Shown here in pieces: positions 42,515 through 51,098 of a DNA stretch of 64,000 nt (positions are counted from its first letter, which is position 1; each line of letters starts with the position of its first letter). Made by a program: the position numbers and the translations under genes. The notes beneath the pieces were generated by a model. It searched no databases. It saw only the letters and a list, made by a program, of their open reading frames with translations, and was not told the DNA's origin. Location of the stretch: the NCBI RefSeq assembly GCF_000495815.1, contig NZ_AWGE01000020.1, positions 60,913-124,912 on the forward strand, in the 5' to 3' direction. Origin of the DNA: Asticcacaulis sp. AC466 (lineage in GTDB: Bacteria > Pseudomonadota > Alphaproteobacteria > Caulobacterales > Caulobacteraceae).

Positions 42515-42626
42515 CGTTCACACAGGCGGCAGGAGCGCCGTGGCATGTTGCAACCGGCGCCACGCATCGAGAGCCGGCGATCGCGCTGGAAGCCCAGCTT
42601 TAGACCCATCAGAGACCTCAACAGTC

Positions 42627-43613
42627 TCAGTTCGTCTGGTCGCCGACCGGGAAGGGGACACCGGTGAGGTCTTCGCAGACTTGCCACAGATGCTTGGCGA
42701 CGGTCACGTCCAGCGCCTGATCTGCAATTTGGGCTTTTCCCACATGTTTGCCGCGGACCTCCAGGAGGCCTTGCGGACCGTAGTAACCCCCGCCCTCCAC
42801 GGCATCCGCCGTCGCCGCATAGAGCGTGGGTAATGCGCCCGCCGCATCGGTATTGAGGGCCAAGCCAATCAGAGGGCCCATGGCGTTCCGCACGGCTCTT
42901 TCGATGCCGTGGTAATCCCCCGTTTTGAAGAGGTTGGTGCTGGCGACGCCAGGGTGGGCGGCGACGGATAAGATATCCGTACCCGCCGCACGCAGTCGCC
43001 GGTTCAGTTCCAAGGCGAACATCAGATCGGCCAGCTTCGACTGCGCATAGGCTGCCATTGGCGAATACCCGTGCTCGGATTGCAGATTATCAAAATTGAT
43101 GCGGCCACGCTTATGGGCGATAGAGGCGAGCGTTACTATGCGGGGCGCATCAACTGTATTGGCGCTAATGGCATTTTGAAGGGCTGGCATTAAAAGGGCG
43201 GTCAAAGCGAAATGCCCCAGCACATTGGTCCCGAACTGCAATTCGAAGCCCTCTGCGGTTTCAAGCCGGCGCGGCGGCGTCATGACGCCGGCATTGTTTA
43301 TCAGGCAATGTAGCGGTAGGCCTTGGCTCAGTACGCTGTCTGCAAAGCGTTTCACCGATGAGAGGGAGCCCAGATCGAGATGACCAAGGACGAGGCGGGC
43401 ATCGGGCACGCTTTGACGGATAGCCTGAAGCGCAGCGTTTCCCTTAAGTTTGTCACGGCAGGCAAGCGTAACCTGTGCGCCCTTCGCGGCCAGGACCAGC
43501 GCCGCCTGATATCCGATGCCACTGTTCGCGCCGGTTATAATAATGTTGTGGCCGGTCAGTGAAGGAATGTCCGCGGGTGTCCATTCTCTCTTCGCCGCAC
43601 TGTTCGCTGTCAT
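42627..43613 (-). CDS. SDR-family oxidoreductase (retinol-dehydrogenase/POR-like)
   Basis: The 328-residue protein starts at ATG 43613 with GGGAG 8 nt upstream; the frame is open further upstream but without support. The Rossmann motif is ITGANSGIGYQ, followed by CRD (NADP-type), the structural INNAGVM, the catalytic Ser in VTLASIAH and YAQSKLAD (Tyr and Lys intact). It resembles the retinol dehydrogenase / protochlorophyllide reductase-like SDR group that reduces carbonyls with NADPH. It is the last gene of the SOUL-DCC-DUF3429 operon, after a 101-bp gap. Confidence 0.88.
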   Translation of the reverse strand: MTANSAAKREWTPADIPSLTGHNIIITGANSGIGYQAALVLAAKGAQVTLACRDKLKGNAALQAIRQSVPDARLVLGHLDLGSLSSVKRFADSVLSQGLPLHCLINNAGVMTPPRRLETAEGFELQFGTNVLGHFALTALLMPALQNAISANTVDAPRIVTLASIAHKRGRINFDNLQSEHGYSPMAAYAQSKLADLMFALELNRRLRAAGTDILSVAAHPGVASTNLFKTGDYHGIERAVRNAMGPLIGLALNTDAAGALPTLYAATADAVEGGGYYGPQGLLEVRGKHVGKAQIADQALDVTVAKHLWQVCEDLTGVPFPVGDQTN

Positions 43614-43714
43614 AGCTGTACTCCCGGTTGGCGGTGTGACACCGCTATTAAGCAGTATAGCTGTTTGGCCCTGGCTAGGCAGATTTATCTGCCAAGGCAT
43701 CCGATCTGGTTCGG

Positions 43715-44176
43715 CTATATCAATATGTCCGCGACGGCGGTGATGGCCAGGCAGAGAGCGACAATGGTTGTTATGATCTGTCTCAAGCGGAAGAAGCGTT
43801 CGGGGATAAAGCCGCCACGCGAAAGACGGCTGTCCACCCACAAGGCAAAGAGGAACCCTATAGCCAGACACAGGCACACGCCCGCCGGATGGGCTGAAAA
43901 CAGGAGCACGCACACCCAGCCCAGAAGGGCAATCAGGTTGCTTGCCACGATCACCCAGGGTTTCGGCACGGCGCCCTGCAGGAACGTGCTCCACTGAATG
44001 CCGCTCAGGAAGGACAATATGACGGCGCCATAGACCACCGCGACATAGGCCGGATCAAAGGACAGTGGCCATAAACGCCACGCCCCTATGGCACAGCCGA
44101 TAAACGGGAGGGCGCCCCCCAGGGTAAGGGGGGCGATCAACGGATGCAGGCGCGGTTCGGCGGACAGATTAGACAT
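43715..44176 (-). CDS. DUF3429 integral membrane protein
   Basis: This protein of about 153 residues has five probable membrane helices. It opens after a short cytoplasmic tail with PLTLGGALPFIGCAIGAWRLWP and contains YGAVILSFLSGIQWSTFL, the DUF3429 signature. ATG 44176 is 5 nt from the DCC gene stop, so the pair is coupled. Function unknown. In other proteobacteria DUF3429 genes occur with photolyase, SOUL and DCC genes, which fits this neighbourhood. Confidence 0.82.
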   Translation of the reverse strand: MSNLSAEPRLHPLIAPLTLGGALPFIGCAIGAWRLWPLSFDPAYVAVVYGAVILSFLSGIQWSTFLQGAVPKPWVIVASNLIALLGWVCVLLFSAHPAGVCLCLAIGFLFALWVDSRLSRGGFIPERFFRLRQIITTIVALCLAITAVADILI

Positions 44177-44181
44177 GTGCG

Positions 44182-44541
44182 CTACAATTCGCATCTGTCG
44201 TAGCCGTGAAACCGAAAGCGAAGCGCGCCGAAAACCGCATAGACCCAACGCGCCAGGGGTCTGACTATGGGCGCTGAGACGATCCGGCCCAACCACTGAA
44301 AGCCAGGCAAGGCTTTCCAGATTGTTGCGAAGGCATCGGCGCCGGTCAGGCGGTCACCCACGTCGTCGATGACATGGATCGCCACTAGGGCGTCTTTACG
44401 GGAAATATTGAGGCGTGACAGCGCATCATCGTCCGCCATGACGTCGATCCATTGGAAGCGATCTGCGGGCGCCATGGTGCGATAAAAGCCGATCTCGCGT
44501 CGGCACAGGCCACATTTGCCATCAAACAAAACAGTGATCAT
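44182..44541 (-). CDS. DCC-family thiol-disulfide oxidoreductase (DUF393)
   Basis: The 119-residue protein begins with the diagnostic FDGKCGLCRREI (the D-x-x-C-x-x-C of this thioredoxin-like family) and continues with a typical WIDVMADDD, LVAIHVID and RWVYAVFGALRFRF. The C-x-x-C suggests a redox or disulfide role; physiological substrates are not known. It lies 26 bp after the SOUL gene and 5 bp before DUF3429, in one operon. Confidence 0.9.
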   Translation of the reverse strand: MITVLFDGKCGLCRREIGFYRTMAPADRFQWIDVMADDDALSRLNISRKDALVAIHVIDDVGDRLTGADAFATIWKALPGFQWLGRIVSAPIVRPLARWVYAVFGALRFRFHGYDRCEL

Positions 44542-44567
44542 TTGAGTACTCCCGGCCTTGGATTACG

Positions 44568-45203
44568 TCACTTGGCGGCTATTGGAATGAGCAATTCGTT
44601 GCGCCGCAGGAACCATAGCGTCCAGGGCGGGTCATAGCGCGCCAGCGTCACATCGCCCTCCGTCGTCAGATGTCTGGCGTTTAGCCATGCCTTCAGCTGC
44701 TGCGTCCGTGTCGTAATGTCGGTCTCTCCGGCCAAGCCAGAGAAACGGATAACGGCTACGCGTTGAGGCGCAATGGTCACGAGCGACACCCGTGCATTAT
44801 TGGGCTGCGGAAGGGTGGCCATCGTATATCGCGACGGCATGATGAACCGCACCACCCAGGTCTTTCCATCGCCTGCCTGCGTCACCGGCGCCGTCATGGC
44901 AATCTTCTCGCCGCCGGAGGCCGACTGGGTGACGGGAGCGGTCATAGCGACCTTCGATTTTTGCCGGTTGTTGCCAAAGATGTAGTCAGCGATTAGTCGA
45001 AAGCCCTCATTGATGGCGGGCTGGCGATCTCCACTGACGTGCGCTTCGGCTGCGATCAGCGCCGGGTAGTCCCGTATCTCGATGTCACTGTCTTTCGTGA
45101 CCAGCTTGAAGGCAGGTTCTTCAACGGCCATGGCGGATCCCGCCGACAGCGCGACCAAGGCCATAGATAGGTAAAAGCTGAGAGCGCGCCATAACATGTA
45201 CAT
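44568..45203 (-). CDS. Exported SOUL-family heme-binding protein
   Basis: The 211-residue precursor has a Sec signal (ALSFYLSMALVALSAGSAMA). The mature protein has the SOUL signatures DIEIRDYPALIAAE, FRLIADYIFGNN and the duplicated KVAMTAPVTQ / KIAMTAPVTQ, ending with YDPPWTLWFLRRNELLIPI. SOUL/HBP proteins bind heme or porphyrin. In the periplasm it may buffer photoreactive porphyrins. A start at 45197 (MLWRA) is also possible. It is the first gene of the operon; a CGTATACG palindrome lies 29-36 bp upstream. Confidence 0.92.
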   Translation of the reverse strand: MYMLWRALSFYLSMALVALSAGSAMAVEEPAFKLVTKDSDIEIRDYPALIAAEAHVSGDRQPAINEGFRLIADYIFGNNRQKSKVAMTAPVTQSASGGEKIAMTAPVTQAGDGKTWVVRFIMPSRYTMATLPQPNNARVSLVTIAPQRVAVIRFSGLAGETDITTRTQQLKAWLNARHLTTEGDVTLARYDPPWTLWFLRRNELLIPIAAK

Positions 45204-45229
45204 CCGACTATCCAGAGGGTGTGTGTTAT

Positions 45230-45241
45230 AGCGTATACGTC
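45230..45241. promoter_or_regulatory. CGTATACG operator candidate upstream of the SOUL operon
   Basis: The palindromic core CGTATACG (45232-45239), in the context AGCGTATACGTC, lies about 30 bp upstream of the SOUL start. It matches the core of the 20-bp palindrome upstream of tspO. The rest of the 296-bp gap (45204-45499) holds AT-rich sequence before the plus-strand lipoprotein gene (45380-45420) but no other gene that I can support. Confidence 0.5.
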
Positions 45242-45499
45242 CACTGGACCGTTTCGGATTTAACGACGTGTGCGCAACTCATCGTATGACGGCTGGGTCT
45301 CCGAATTGAAGCGCCCGCCAGCGAAGCGTAGGGCGCGGTTCGGAAAGTGATTGCGGCATACGGGGCTTAGTATTGACTTCGGGTCACAATTTAAGTTGCT
45401 GAAAATTAATGATTATTTAGGCTCGAGACAAGTTGCTCTACTCTTTTGGACAGCATGCTTGTTCCGTGTTTAGTTTTTCATCTCAGAGGGGGGGAGAGC

Positions 45500-46018
45500 A
45501 TGAAGTATTTTAATCCTGCCAGATATATGGCCGTGGTGCCGCTGATTTTTGGTCTGACGCAGTGCGATGTGATCGAAGCTATTCACAACCCAAAGCCGAA
45601 GGAAGGCCCCTACAGCTTTGACCTGATCCTAAAGACGTCACCAAAGGCGGAGGTGACATTGAAAAGCGCTGAAAACCTATACGTCGATGCCTTTTACTAT
45701 GGTCACGCCAAGCCCGCCTTTATTGGCGAAGCCGACAGGCTTCATCGCATCAGTCTCGGCCGGGAAATATTTGAATATGCCAATAGCGCTCGTAGGATCC
45801 ATCTGTATGGAAGCCCGCTCGATGCGAAAAAATTGTCGCAAACGAGCGAGGGTGAACCTCAGGTTCTTGTGTCCGTTGACAGCACCGGCCTGCCCGGCAA
45901 GGCGGTAACATGCCGCACGTTCACAGGGTCGATCCGACTGGCTCGCCAGAAACCGCCGGTGCTTTTTTGTGAACTCGAAACCGAGAGCTATTGGGCAAAC
46001 GAAGCGGCAAGCCACTGA
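45500..46018 (+). CDS. Putative lipoprotein, function unknown
   Basis: The ATG at 45500 has a very strong GGGGGGAGAG ribosome site; an upstream ATG at 45446 is not needed. The 172-residue precursor has a short hydrophobic stretch and lipobox-like GLTQC (C22). The mature protein is beta-rich (TLKSAENLYVDAFYYG, RIHLYGSPLDA) with a C-terminal cysteine pair (VTCRTF, LFCELE). I do not recognise a family. It is a single gene, convergent with the alpha/beta hydrolase gene. Confidence 0.7.
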   Translation: MKYFNPARYMAVVPLIFGLTQCDVIEAIHNPKPKEGPYSFDLILKTSPKAEVTLKSAENLYVDAFYYGHAKPAFIGEADRLHRISLGREIFEYANSARRIHLYGSPLDAKKLSQTSEGEPQVLVSVDSTGLPGKAVTCRTFTGSIRLARQKPPVLFCELETESYWANEAASH

Positions 46019-46137
46019 GGTAAATAATAAACTCCACGGCTATTGCCGGGTCTGGTGACCATCCGCTGCCTCCCATCGCTTCGGGAAGTGGCGCAGGGTA
46101 TATCTGCCTATATCTAAGGCCCGCATAGATGCGATCA

Positions 46138-46162
46138 CGGGCACCCGTTTACCAGGTGCCCG
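46138..46162. terminator. Bidirectional hairpin between convergent genes
   Basis: CGGGCACC (46138-46145) pairs perfectly with GGTGCCCG (46155-46162) over a 9-nt loop. It sits 10 nt beyond the minus-strand hydrolase stop and 120 nt beyond the plus-strand lipoprotein stop. There is no strong T run on either side. Confidence 0.55.
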
Positions 46163-46172
46163 CGGGTGGTGG

Positions 46173-47012
46173 TTAGGATTGAATGAAGGCGAGCAGGTCC
46201 GGGTTGATAACGTCCGCGTGGGTGGTCAGCATGCCGTGCGGATAGCCCTCATAGATTTTCAAGGTGCCGTTCTTGACCAGCTTGATCGCTTCCAGGGCGG
46301 CGGCTTGATAGGGCACGATCTGATCGTCATCGCCGTGCATGATCAGGACCGGCACGTCGATCGCCTTCAGGTCTTCGCTCTGATCGGTTTCGGAGAACGC
46401 CTTAATGCCTTCGTAGTGGGCCTTTGCGCTGCCCATCATGCCCTGGCGCCACCAGTTGTCGATCACCCCTTCAATAGGTTTTACCCCTTCACGGTTGAAG
46501 CCATAGAACGGGATGGGCAGGTCCTTGAAGAATTGGGTCCGATTGTTGGCGGTCTGTTCGCGCAGGCCATCGAATACGCTTATCGGCAAGCCCAGCGGGA
46601 AGGCCTCTGTCTTCAGCATGATGGGGGTGACGGCGCTGACCAGCACGGCCTTGGCGACACGGCCATTGCCGCCGTAGCGGGCGACATAGCGGGCGACCTG
46701 ACCGCCACCCGTCGAGTGCCCGATGTGGACCGCGTTGTTCAGGTCCAAAGCCTCAACCACTGCATTGGCATCGGCGGCATAGGTGTCCATATCGTGACCG
46801 TCGCTGACCTGGGTCGAGCGGCCGTGCCCCCGGCGGTCAAAGGCGACGACCCGATAACCCTTACCCAGGAAATAGAGCATCTGGGTGTCCCAGTCATCGG
46901 ATGACAATGGCCAGCCGTGATGGAAAACGATCGGTTGGGCGGTCTTGGGGCCCCAGTCCTTATAATAGATCTGGGTGCCGTCTTGGGTGGTGACATAGCT
47001 ATTGCTGGTCAT
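46173..47012 (-). CDS. Alpha/beta hydrolase, non-heme chloroperoxidase-like
   Basis: The 279-residue protein starts at ATG 47012 with GGAG 8 nt upstream. It has the oxyanion HGWPLSSDDW, the nucleophile elbow GHSTGGG (Ser), the acid in MHGDDDQIVP and the catalytic His in YPHGMLTTH. This set is typical of cofactor-free bromo/chloroperoxidases and aryl esterases (perhydrolases). No signal peptide is present, so it is cytoplasmic. It follows a pirin gene by 137 bp on the same strand, and both lie beside a divergent LysR gene, a common oxidative-stress arrangement. Confidence 0.9.
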   Translation of the reverse strand: MTSNSYVTTQDGTQIYYKDWGPKTAQPIVFHHGWPLSSDDWDTQMLYFLGKGYRVVAFDRRGHGRSTQVSDGHDMDTYAADANAVVEALDLNNAVHIGHSTGGGQVARYVARYGGNGRVAKAVLVSAVTPIMLKTEAFPLGLPISVFDGLREQTANNRTQFFKDLPIPFYGFNREGVKPIEGVIDNWWRQGMMGSAKAHYEGIKAFSETDQSEDLKAIDVPVLIMHGDDDQIVPYQAAALEAIKLVKNGTLKIYEGYPHGMLTTHADVINPDLLAFIQS

Positions 47013-47149
47013 GGTCGTATCTCCGATTTGCGATTGGGTTGAGGGTTTGGTGTACGCTTGAGCGTCCCGATCTGATGGTCGGTGCTCTAATTCTTTGCTT
47101 TTATGCGCTTTTTTCATACCAAAAGCGCTTTGGGCGACTAAAACAGCAG

Positions 47150-47851
47150 TTAGGCGGCGTCTACGAGAACAAGTTCCGAGTCTTCCAAGGCGGTGACGCG
47201 GATAAGGGGCTCATCCGCAATCGCGGCACCGTCGCGGGTATCAATGCGTACCCCGTTAACGGTAACCGATCCGGCCGATGGCACAAGATAGCCATTGCGG
47301 CCGGCCAGACTATATTCCGCTGTTTCGCCAGCTTTCAAGGTCGCTCCCAGCACACGGGCGTCGGCGCGAATGGGCAGGGCGTCGTCATCATTGGCAAAAC
47401 CACTGGCCAAGGCCACGAACTTGCCGGACCGGTCGCCCTTCGGGAACGGCTTGGTGCCCCATGCGGGTCCTTTGCCGGTTTCGCTCGGCAGGATCCAGAT
47501 CTGGAAGATGCGGGTGATGCCTGGCTCCTGGTTATACTCGGAATGACGGATGCCGCTGCCGGCACTCATAACTTGGACATCGCCCGCTTCGGTACGGCCT
47601 TTGTTACCCAGGTTGTCCTGATGGGTGATGGCACCTTCGCGCACATAGGTGATGATTTCCATATCGGCGTGCGGGTGGGGCGGGAAGCCTGTTCCAGGGG
47701 CGATCGTATCATCGTTCCAGACGCGCAGATTGCCCCACTGGTCGCGGGCGCGATCCCGGTAGCTGGCGAACGAAAAATGGTGTTTGGCGTCCAGCCAGCC
47801 GTGGTTGGCGCCGCCGAGGCTGTCAAAAGGTCTACGTTCGATCATGGTCAT
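47150..47851 (-). CDS. Pirin-family bicupin (YhaK/quercetinase-like)
   Basis: The 233-residue protein has two cupin domains. The first metal site fits the pirin pattern: GTGFPPHPHADMEIITYVREG supplies two His and a Glu, and SAGSGIRHSEYN supplies a third His. HHFSFASYRD at the N-terminus is also typical. Pirins of this type can dioxygenate quercetin or act as redox-sensitive regulators. It is transcribed divergently from a LysR regulator 118 bp away, which probably controls it. A start at 47845 is equally possible. Confidence 0.92.
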   Translation of the reverse strand: MTMIERRPFDSLGGANHGWLDAKHHFSFASYRDRARDQWGNLRVWNDDTIAPGTGFPPHPHADMEIITYVREGAITHQDNLGNKGRTEAGDVQVMSAGSGIRHSEYNQEPGITRIFQIWILPSETGKGPAWGTKPFPKGDRSGKFVALASGFANDDDALPIRADARVLGATLKAGETAEYSLAGRNGYLVPSAGSVTVNGVRIDTRDGAAIADEPLIRVTALEDSELVLVDAA

Positions 47852-47969
47852 ATCTCCACTTGCTAAAATTGCCGGGCGCCGTGTGCGTCCTGTCTGAACA
47901 CACTATGGACTTTTGCCAAGACGTCTGAAATACAAATGATAGAAAGAAACCATTTCAAAAAATGACATC
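47852..47969. promoter_or_regulatory. Divergent promoter region pirin / LysR
   Basis: This 118-bp AT-rich interval must hold both promoters. It contains an inverted pair TGAAAT (47926-47931) and ATTTCA (47952-47957), and GTCTGAA occurs twice (47892 and 47923 regions). These are candidate binding sites for the adjacent LysR protein, which by family habit would bind here and repress itself. Confidence 0.45.
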
Positions 47970-48887
47970 ATGAAGCTGCCAGACTTTGAGGCCTGGGCCG
48001 TTTTTGCCAAGGTGGCCGAAACCGGCTCGTTCGTTGCCGCCTCCCAGGATCTGGGGCTGTCTCAGGCGACGGTATCAAAAGTCATCGGCCGGCTGGAGAA
48101 GAAACTGGATGCAACCCTGTTTCATCGCACCTCACGCCGTGTTGCCTTGTCAGAAAGCGGTCTGGCGGCGCTGGACGGTGCCACACGCTTGCTGGCCAGT
48201 GCAGAAGCCCTGGAAACGGAAGCGTCGGCCCTGGCCGCGCGGCCGCGCGGCACTGTACGCATGACGGCGCCCATGTCGTTTGGCATTGCGCATCTCGGGG
48301 CCATGCTGCCGGAATTTTTCGCCCTCTATCCGGAGGTGACGGTCGATCTGACCTTGGCCGACCATTTTATCGACATTGTCGAAGACGGGTTTGATCTGGC
48401 CTTGCGGATTTCCGATCTTGAGGATTCCAGTTTGATGGCCCGGCGATTGGCCCCGGTGCGTATTCTGCTTGTCGGGGCGCCGAGCTATTTTGACAAACGT
48501 GGACGCCCAACTCACCCCAAAGACCTTACCGACCATGTCGGTCTTGTTTATACCAACGGTCGCGCCAAGGGCATGTGGCGGTTCCAGCACGCTGCCGAGG
48601 GGCAGTATTCCGTAACCGTGCCGGGCCCGTTGCGGGTGAACAATGCCGATATTCTCCGTCCCGCCCTTATTGGCGGTGCGGGCATAGCCATGCAGCCAGA
48701 TTTTCTGGTGTGGGACGATATCCAGGCGGGGCGTCTGGAGGTCGCTATTCCAGGCTGGGCGCCCCCGCCCTTGTCTCTTTATCTGGTGACACCTCCCGGC
48801 ACGCTGCGTCCGACCCGCGTTCAGGCCCTGATGGCCTTTCTCGTAGGAAAGATCGCCAAAGCTAATTGGACACAAGGCGGAACATAG
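47970..48887 (+). CDS. LysR-family transcriptional regulator
   Basis: The 305-residue protein has an N-terminal winged helix (AVFAKVAETGSFVAASQDLGL, then SQATVSKVIGRLEKKL and LFHRTSRRVALSESG) and a C-terminal LysR substrate domain. The latter has GTVRMTAPMSFG and DFLVWDDIQAGRL features of the AaeR/DmlR/PA0477-like group. It is divergent from the pirin gene, the usual sign that it regulates pirin and perhaps the downstream hydrolase. The effector is unknown. Confidence 0.93.
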   Translation: MKLPDFEAWAVFAKVAETGSFVAASQDLGLSQATVSKVIGRLEKKLDATLFHRTSRRVALSESGLAALDGATRLLASAEALETEASALAARPRGTVRMTAPMSFGIAHLGAMLPEFFALYPEVTVDLTLADHFIDIVEDGFDLALRISDLEDSSLMARRLAPVRILLVGAPSYFDKRGRPTHPKDLTDHVGLVYTNGRAKGMWRFQHAAEGQYSVTVPGPLRVNNADILRPALIGGAGIAMQPDFLVWDDIQAGRLEVAIPGWAPPPLSLYLVTPPGTLRPTRVQALMAFLVGKIAKANWTQGGT

Positions 48888-48970
48888 GCGTCGGGGGTAG
48901 TGAGGCCATCGTTCGAGTGAGGCAACGACCATTAACGGGCAACCTTTCAGGCATAAACCTTGCAGGTAAA

Positions 48971-48993
48971 GGTATTCCTGACGCAGGAATGCC
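48971..48993 (+). promoter_or_regulatory. Hairpin covering a ribosome-binding site
   Basis: GGTATTCCTG (48971-48980) pairs with CAGGAATGCC (48984-48993) over a 3-nt loop, with one G-U pair. It could end lysR transcripts, but it also places CAGGA, the only Shine-Dalgarno-like sequence for the small gene at 48998, inside the stem. Confidence 0.4.
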
Positions 48994-48997
48994 GAAA

Positions 48998-49186
48998 ATG
49001 AGACACATCAGGTACGCAGAAACGAAACCGCCATACGCGAAAGCGAAGGCGCACAAGATCACGACCAGGCCGACGGCTTACGACGATGTCGAGCAGACGA
49101 AGGCGCCTTTGGCGCACATCTGGCTGTATGTTGCTGGCGTTGCGTTAATACTGACCGGCATGGCTCTTATTATCTGGTGGCCATGA
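48998..49186 (+). CDS. Small single-pass membrane protein, hypothetical
   Basis: From ATG 48998 the product has 62 residues: a basic N-terminal half (KPPYAKAKAHKITTRP) and one C-terminal membrane helix (HIWLYVAGVALILTGMALIIWW) ending in Pro. An ATG at 48989 would add three residues. The frame is open into lysR, but upstream starts are not supported. Its possible ribosome site lies within a hairpin (48971-48993). No family recognised. Confidence 0.45.
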   Translation: MRHIRYAETKPPYAKAKAHKITTRPTAYDDVEQTKAPLAHIWLYVAGVALILTGMALIIWWP

Positions 49187-49263
49187 CGAGCCGCACACGT
49201 GGGCATTTGGCGCAATCTCGAGAGAGTGCTGACAAAGGTGGGATATTACTATAGCCTGTCAAC

Positions 49264-49698
49264 ATGGCTGTTCATGACCGCGCAGAACTTGAACATGTTC
49301 GTCGTTGTGTACGCCGCACGACGATCGGTTCGCTTATGTCGGACACGAAGTGGCGAAAGGTGTTTGCTGCGATTCAGGCGCATCAAGAATTGGAACTGCG
49401 CCAATGCATATACAAGTTCATTGAAAGCCCTGATGAACGAATAGGCAATCCAGGCGCCAATTTGCACGTCCCCCGCCCCTGGCTCGACACGATTTCATTG
49501 GGTCCAATCCCGCTTCGATCAATCGAATGGCTGTTGTTTCCACGTGTCGCGGAGCATCGGACCAGTCACAAGACCCCTGTCCGCCGTGTTCGACAGGACT
49601 TGGACTTGGCCATGAGGATTCTAACTGGTCTGGGGCAGTTGCCGCTGGAGATGACCGAACGGGGCTTGATTGTACGCGGGTATATCCGAACGGCTTAG
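49264..49698 (+). CDS. Hypothetical protein, DUF6678-like pattern
   Basis: The 144-residue frame has TKWRKVFAAIQ, then IKF-like YKFIES and GPIPLRSIEWLLFP. This order resembles the small uncharacterised DUF6678 proteins (TKW... and ...GP.PL.SIEW). The first ATG lacks a ribosome site; an internal ATG at 49336 (MSDTKW) may be the true start. It stands alone next to the end of the efflux operon. The family link is from memory of the pattern and weak. Confidence 0.45.
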   Translation: MAVHDRAELEHVRRCVRRTTIGSLMSDTKWRKVFAAIQAHQELELRQCIYKFIESPDERIGNPGANLHVPRPWLDTISLGPIPLRSIEWLLFPRVAEHRTSHKTPVRRVRQDLDLAMRILTGLGQLPLEMTERGLIVRGYIRTA

Positions 49699-49739
49699 GT
49701 GAGCCGCCCGCTATTGAGTCAATCTGCTAGACATTTGCC

Positions 49740-51098
49740 CTAGTTCAGACTCGTGTCGTCCCCTAGGGCCCTATACAACGCCACTAGATTGGTGGCGCGC
49801 AAGGCCTGAAGGCTAATGAGCGTTTGCTGGGCGCTGTAGAGGGTGCGCTGGGCATCGAGCAGGACGAGATAGCTGTCCGAACCATTGTCGTAGCGCGCTT
49901 GTGACAGGGTCAGGCTACGACTGGCGGCATTGGTGGCGGCGGTCTGGGCGCTCAGGCGTTCGTCGATGCGCGACCTTACGGCCAAGGCGTTACTCACATC
50001 CGAAAACGCCGATTGAATAGCCTTTTCGTATTGCGCCACGGCGATATCGCGGTTGATCTTGGCGCTATCCAGGCCCGCACGATTGGCGCCGCCGGCGAAG
50101 ATCGGCACGGTAATGGCGGGCGAGAAGCTCCAGGTATTGGTACCCGATTTGAACAAACCGTCGAGGTCGGAACTGGATGAGCCGGTCGAGCCCGTCAAGG
50201 TAATGCGTGGGAAGAAAGCGGCGCGGGCCGCGCCGATATTGGCATTGGCCGATTTCAGGTCGTGTTCAGCCGTCAGGACATCCGGGCGCGCCAGAAGCAC
50301 ATCGGAGGGCAGGCCGACCGGCACGGTATCGGTCACCAGGCCGGAAGCCAGGCCGTCGGGCAACAGGCCCGGTGTCAGGGGCGCGCCGACAAGCAATGTC
50401 AGGGCGGCTTTGTCCTGGTCGATGACGGTTTCAAGGCGTGCGACATCCGCGCGGGCGGTTTCAGCCTGAACTGTGATTTGGTTGAGATCAAGATCGCTCA
50501 GGACGCCGATGCGGGCGCGACCTTCGGCGATATTCAAGGTGTCCAACTGTCCGGCCTGGGTCTGCTTTGCCAGGCGCAAAGCGTCCTGATCGGCAGCCAG
50601 CGTAAGCCATTGCTGGGCGACCGCCGCGATCAGACTGATCTGAACGGCGTTGCGGTTTTCACGTTCGGCGAAGAAGGTTTCGAGGGCGGCATCCTTCAGC
50701 GAGCGGACGCGCCCGAAGAGATCCACTTCGTAAGCGGCCAGACCGAGATTGGCGCTGTAGGTATCGGTGGTCTTGGTACGTGCACCGACTATCGATGCGT
50801 TGATGTCCGGCAGGAGGGCTGAGCGTTGGATGCGATACTGGGCCTGAGCATGATCGATATTCAGAGCCGCAACACGCAGGTCGCGGTTTTGGGCGATTGC
50901 CAGGTCGATGGTCGCCTGCAGGCGCTTATCGAGGAACAGGTCACGCCATTTCAGATGAACGTCCGCCGTGGTCGGTGTGTCGATCGGCCACTGCGACGCC
51001 ACGGGCGGGGCGGGGCGGACATATTTAGGCGCCAGGGTACAGGCGCTCAATGTCACGGCGCCGAGCGTGAGCATCAGGGTCAGTTTAGCGTTTTGCAT
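49740..51098 (-). CDS. Outer-membrane efflux lipoprotein, NodT family (RND operon)
   Basis: From ATG 51098 (GGAGG 6 nt upstream) the precursor has 452 residues with lipobox LSAC (C20) and the NodT opening TLAPKYVRPAPP. Two outer-membrane-efflux repeats follow, with the signature VLLARPDVLTAEHDLKSANANIGAARA. It forms the outer-membrane channel of the HAE1-type efflux system. Its start lies 14 nt inside the end of the pump gene. It is the last gene of the adaptor-pump-channel operon. Confidence 0.92.
   Translation of the reverse strand: MQNAKLTLMLTLGAVTLSACTLAPKYVRPAPPVASQWPIDTPTTADVHLKWRDLFLDKRLQATIDLAIAQNRDLRVAALNIDHAQAQYRIQRSALLPDINASIVGARTKTTDTYSANLGLAAYEVDLFGRVRSLKDAALETFFAERENRNAVQISLIAAVAQQWLTLAADQDALRLAKQTQAGQLDTLNIAEGRARIGVLSDLDLNQITVQAETARADVARLETVIDQDKAALTLLVGAPLTPGLLPDGLASGLVTDTVPVGLPSDVLLARPDVLTAEHDLKSANANIGAARAAFFPRITLTGSTGSSSSDLDGLFKSGTNTWSFSPAITVPIFAGGANRAGLDSAKINRDIAVAQYEKAIQSAFSDVSNALAVRSRIDERLSAQTAATNAASRSLTLSQARYDNGSDSYLVLLDAQRTLYSAQQTLISLQALRATNLVALYRALGDDTSLN

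Noticed and set aside
46179..47866. Two long plus-strand open frames (241 and 275 codons)
   Set aside because: They mirror the alpha/beta hydrolase and pirin genes, both with intact catalytic motifs on the minus strand.
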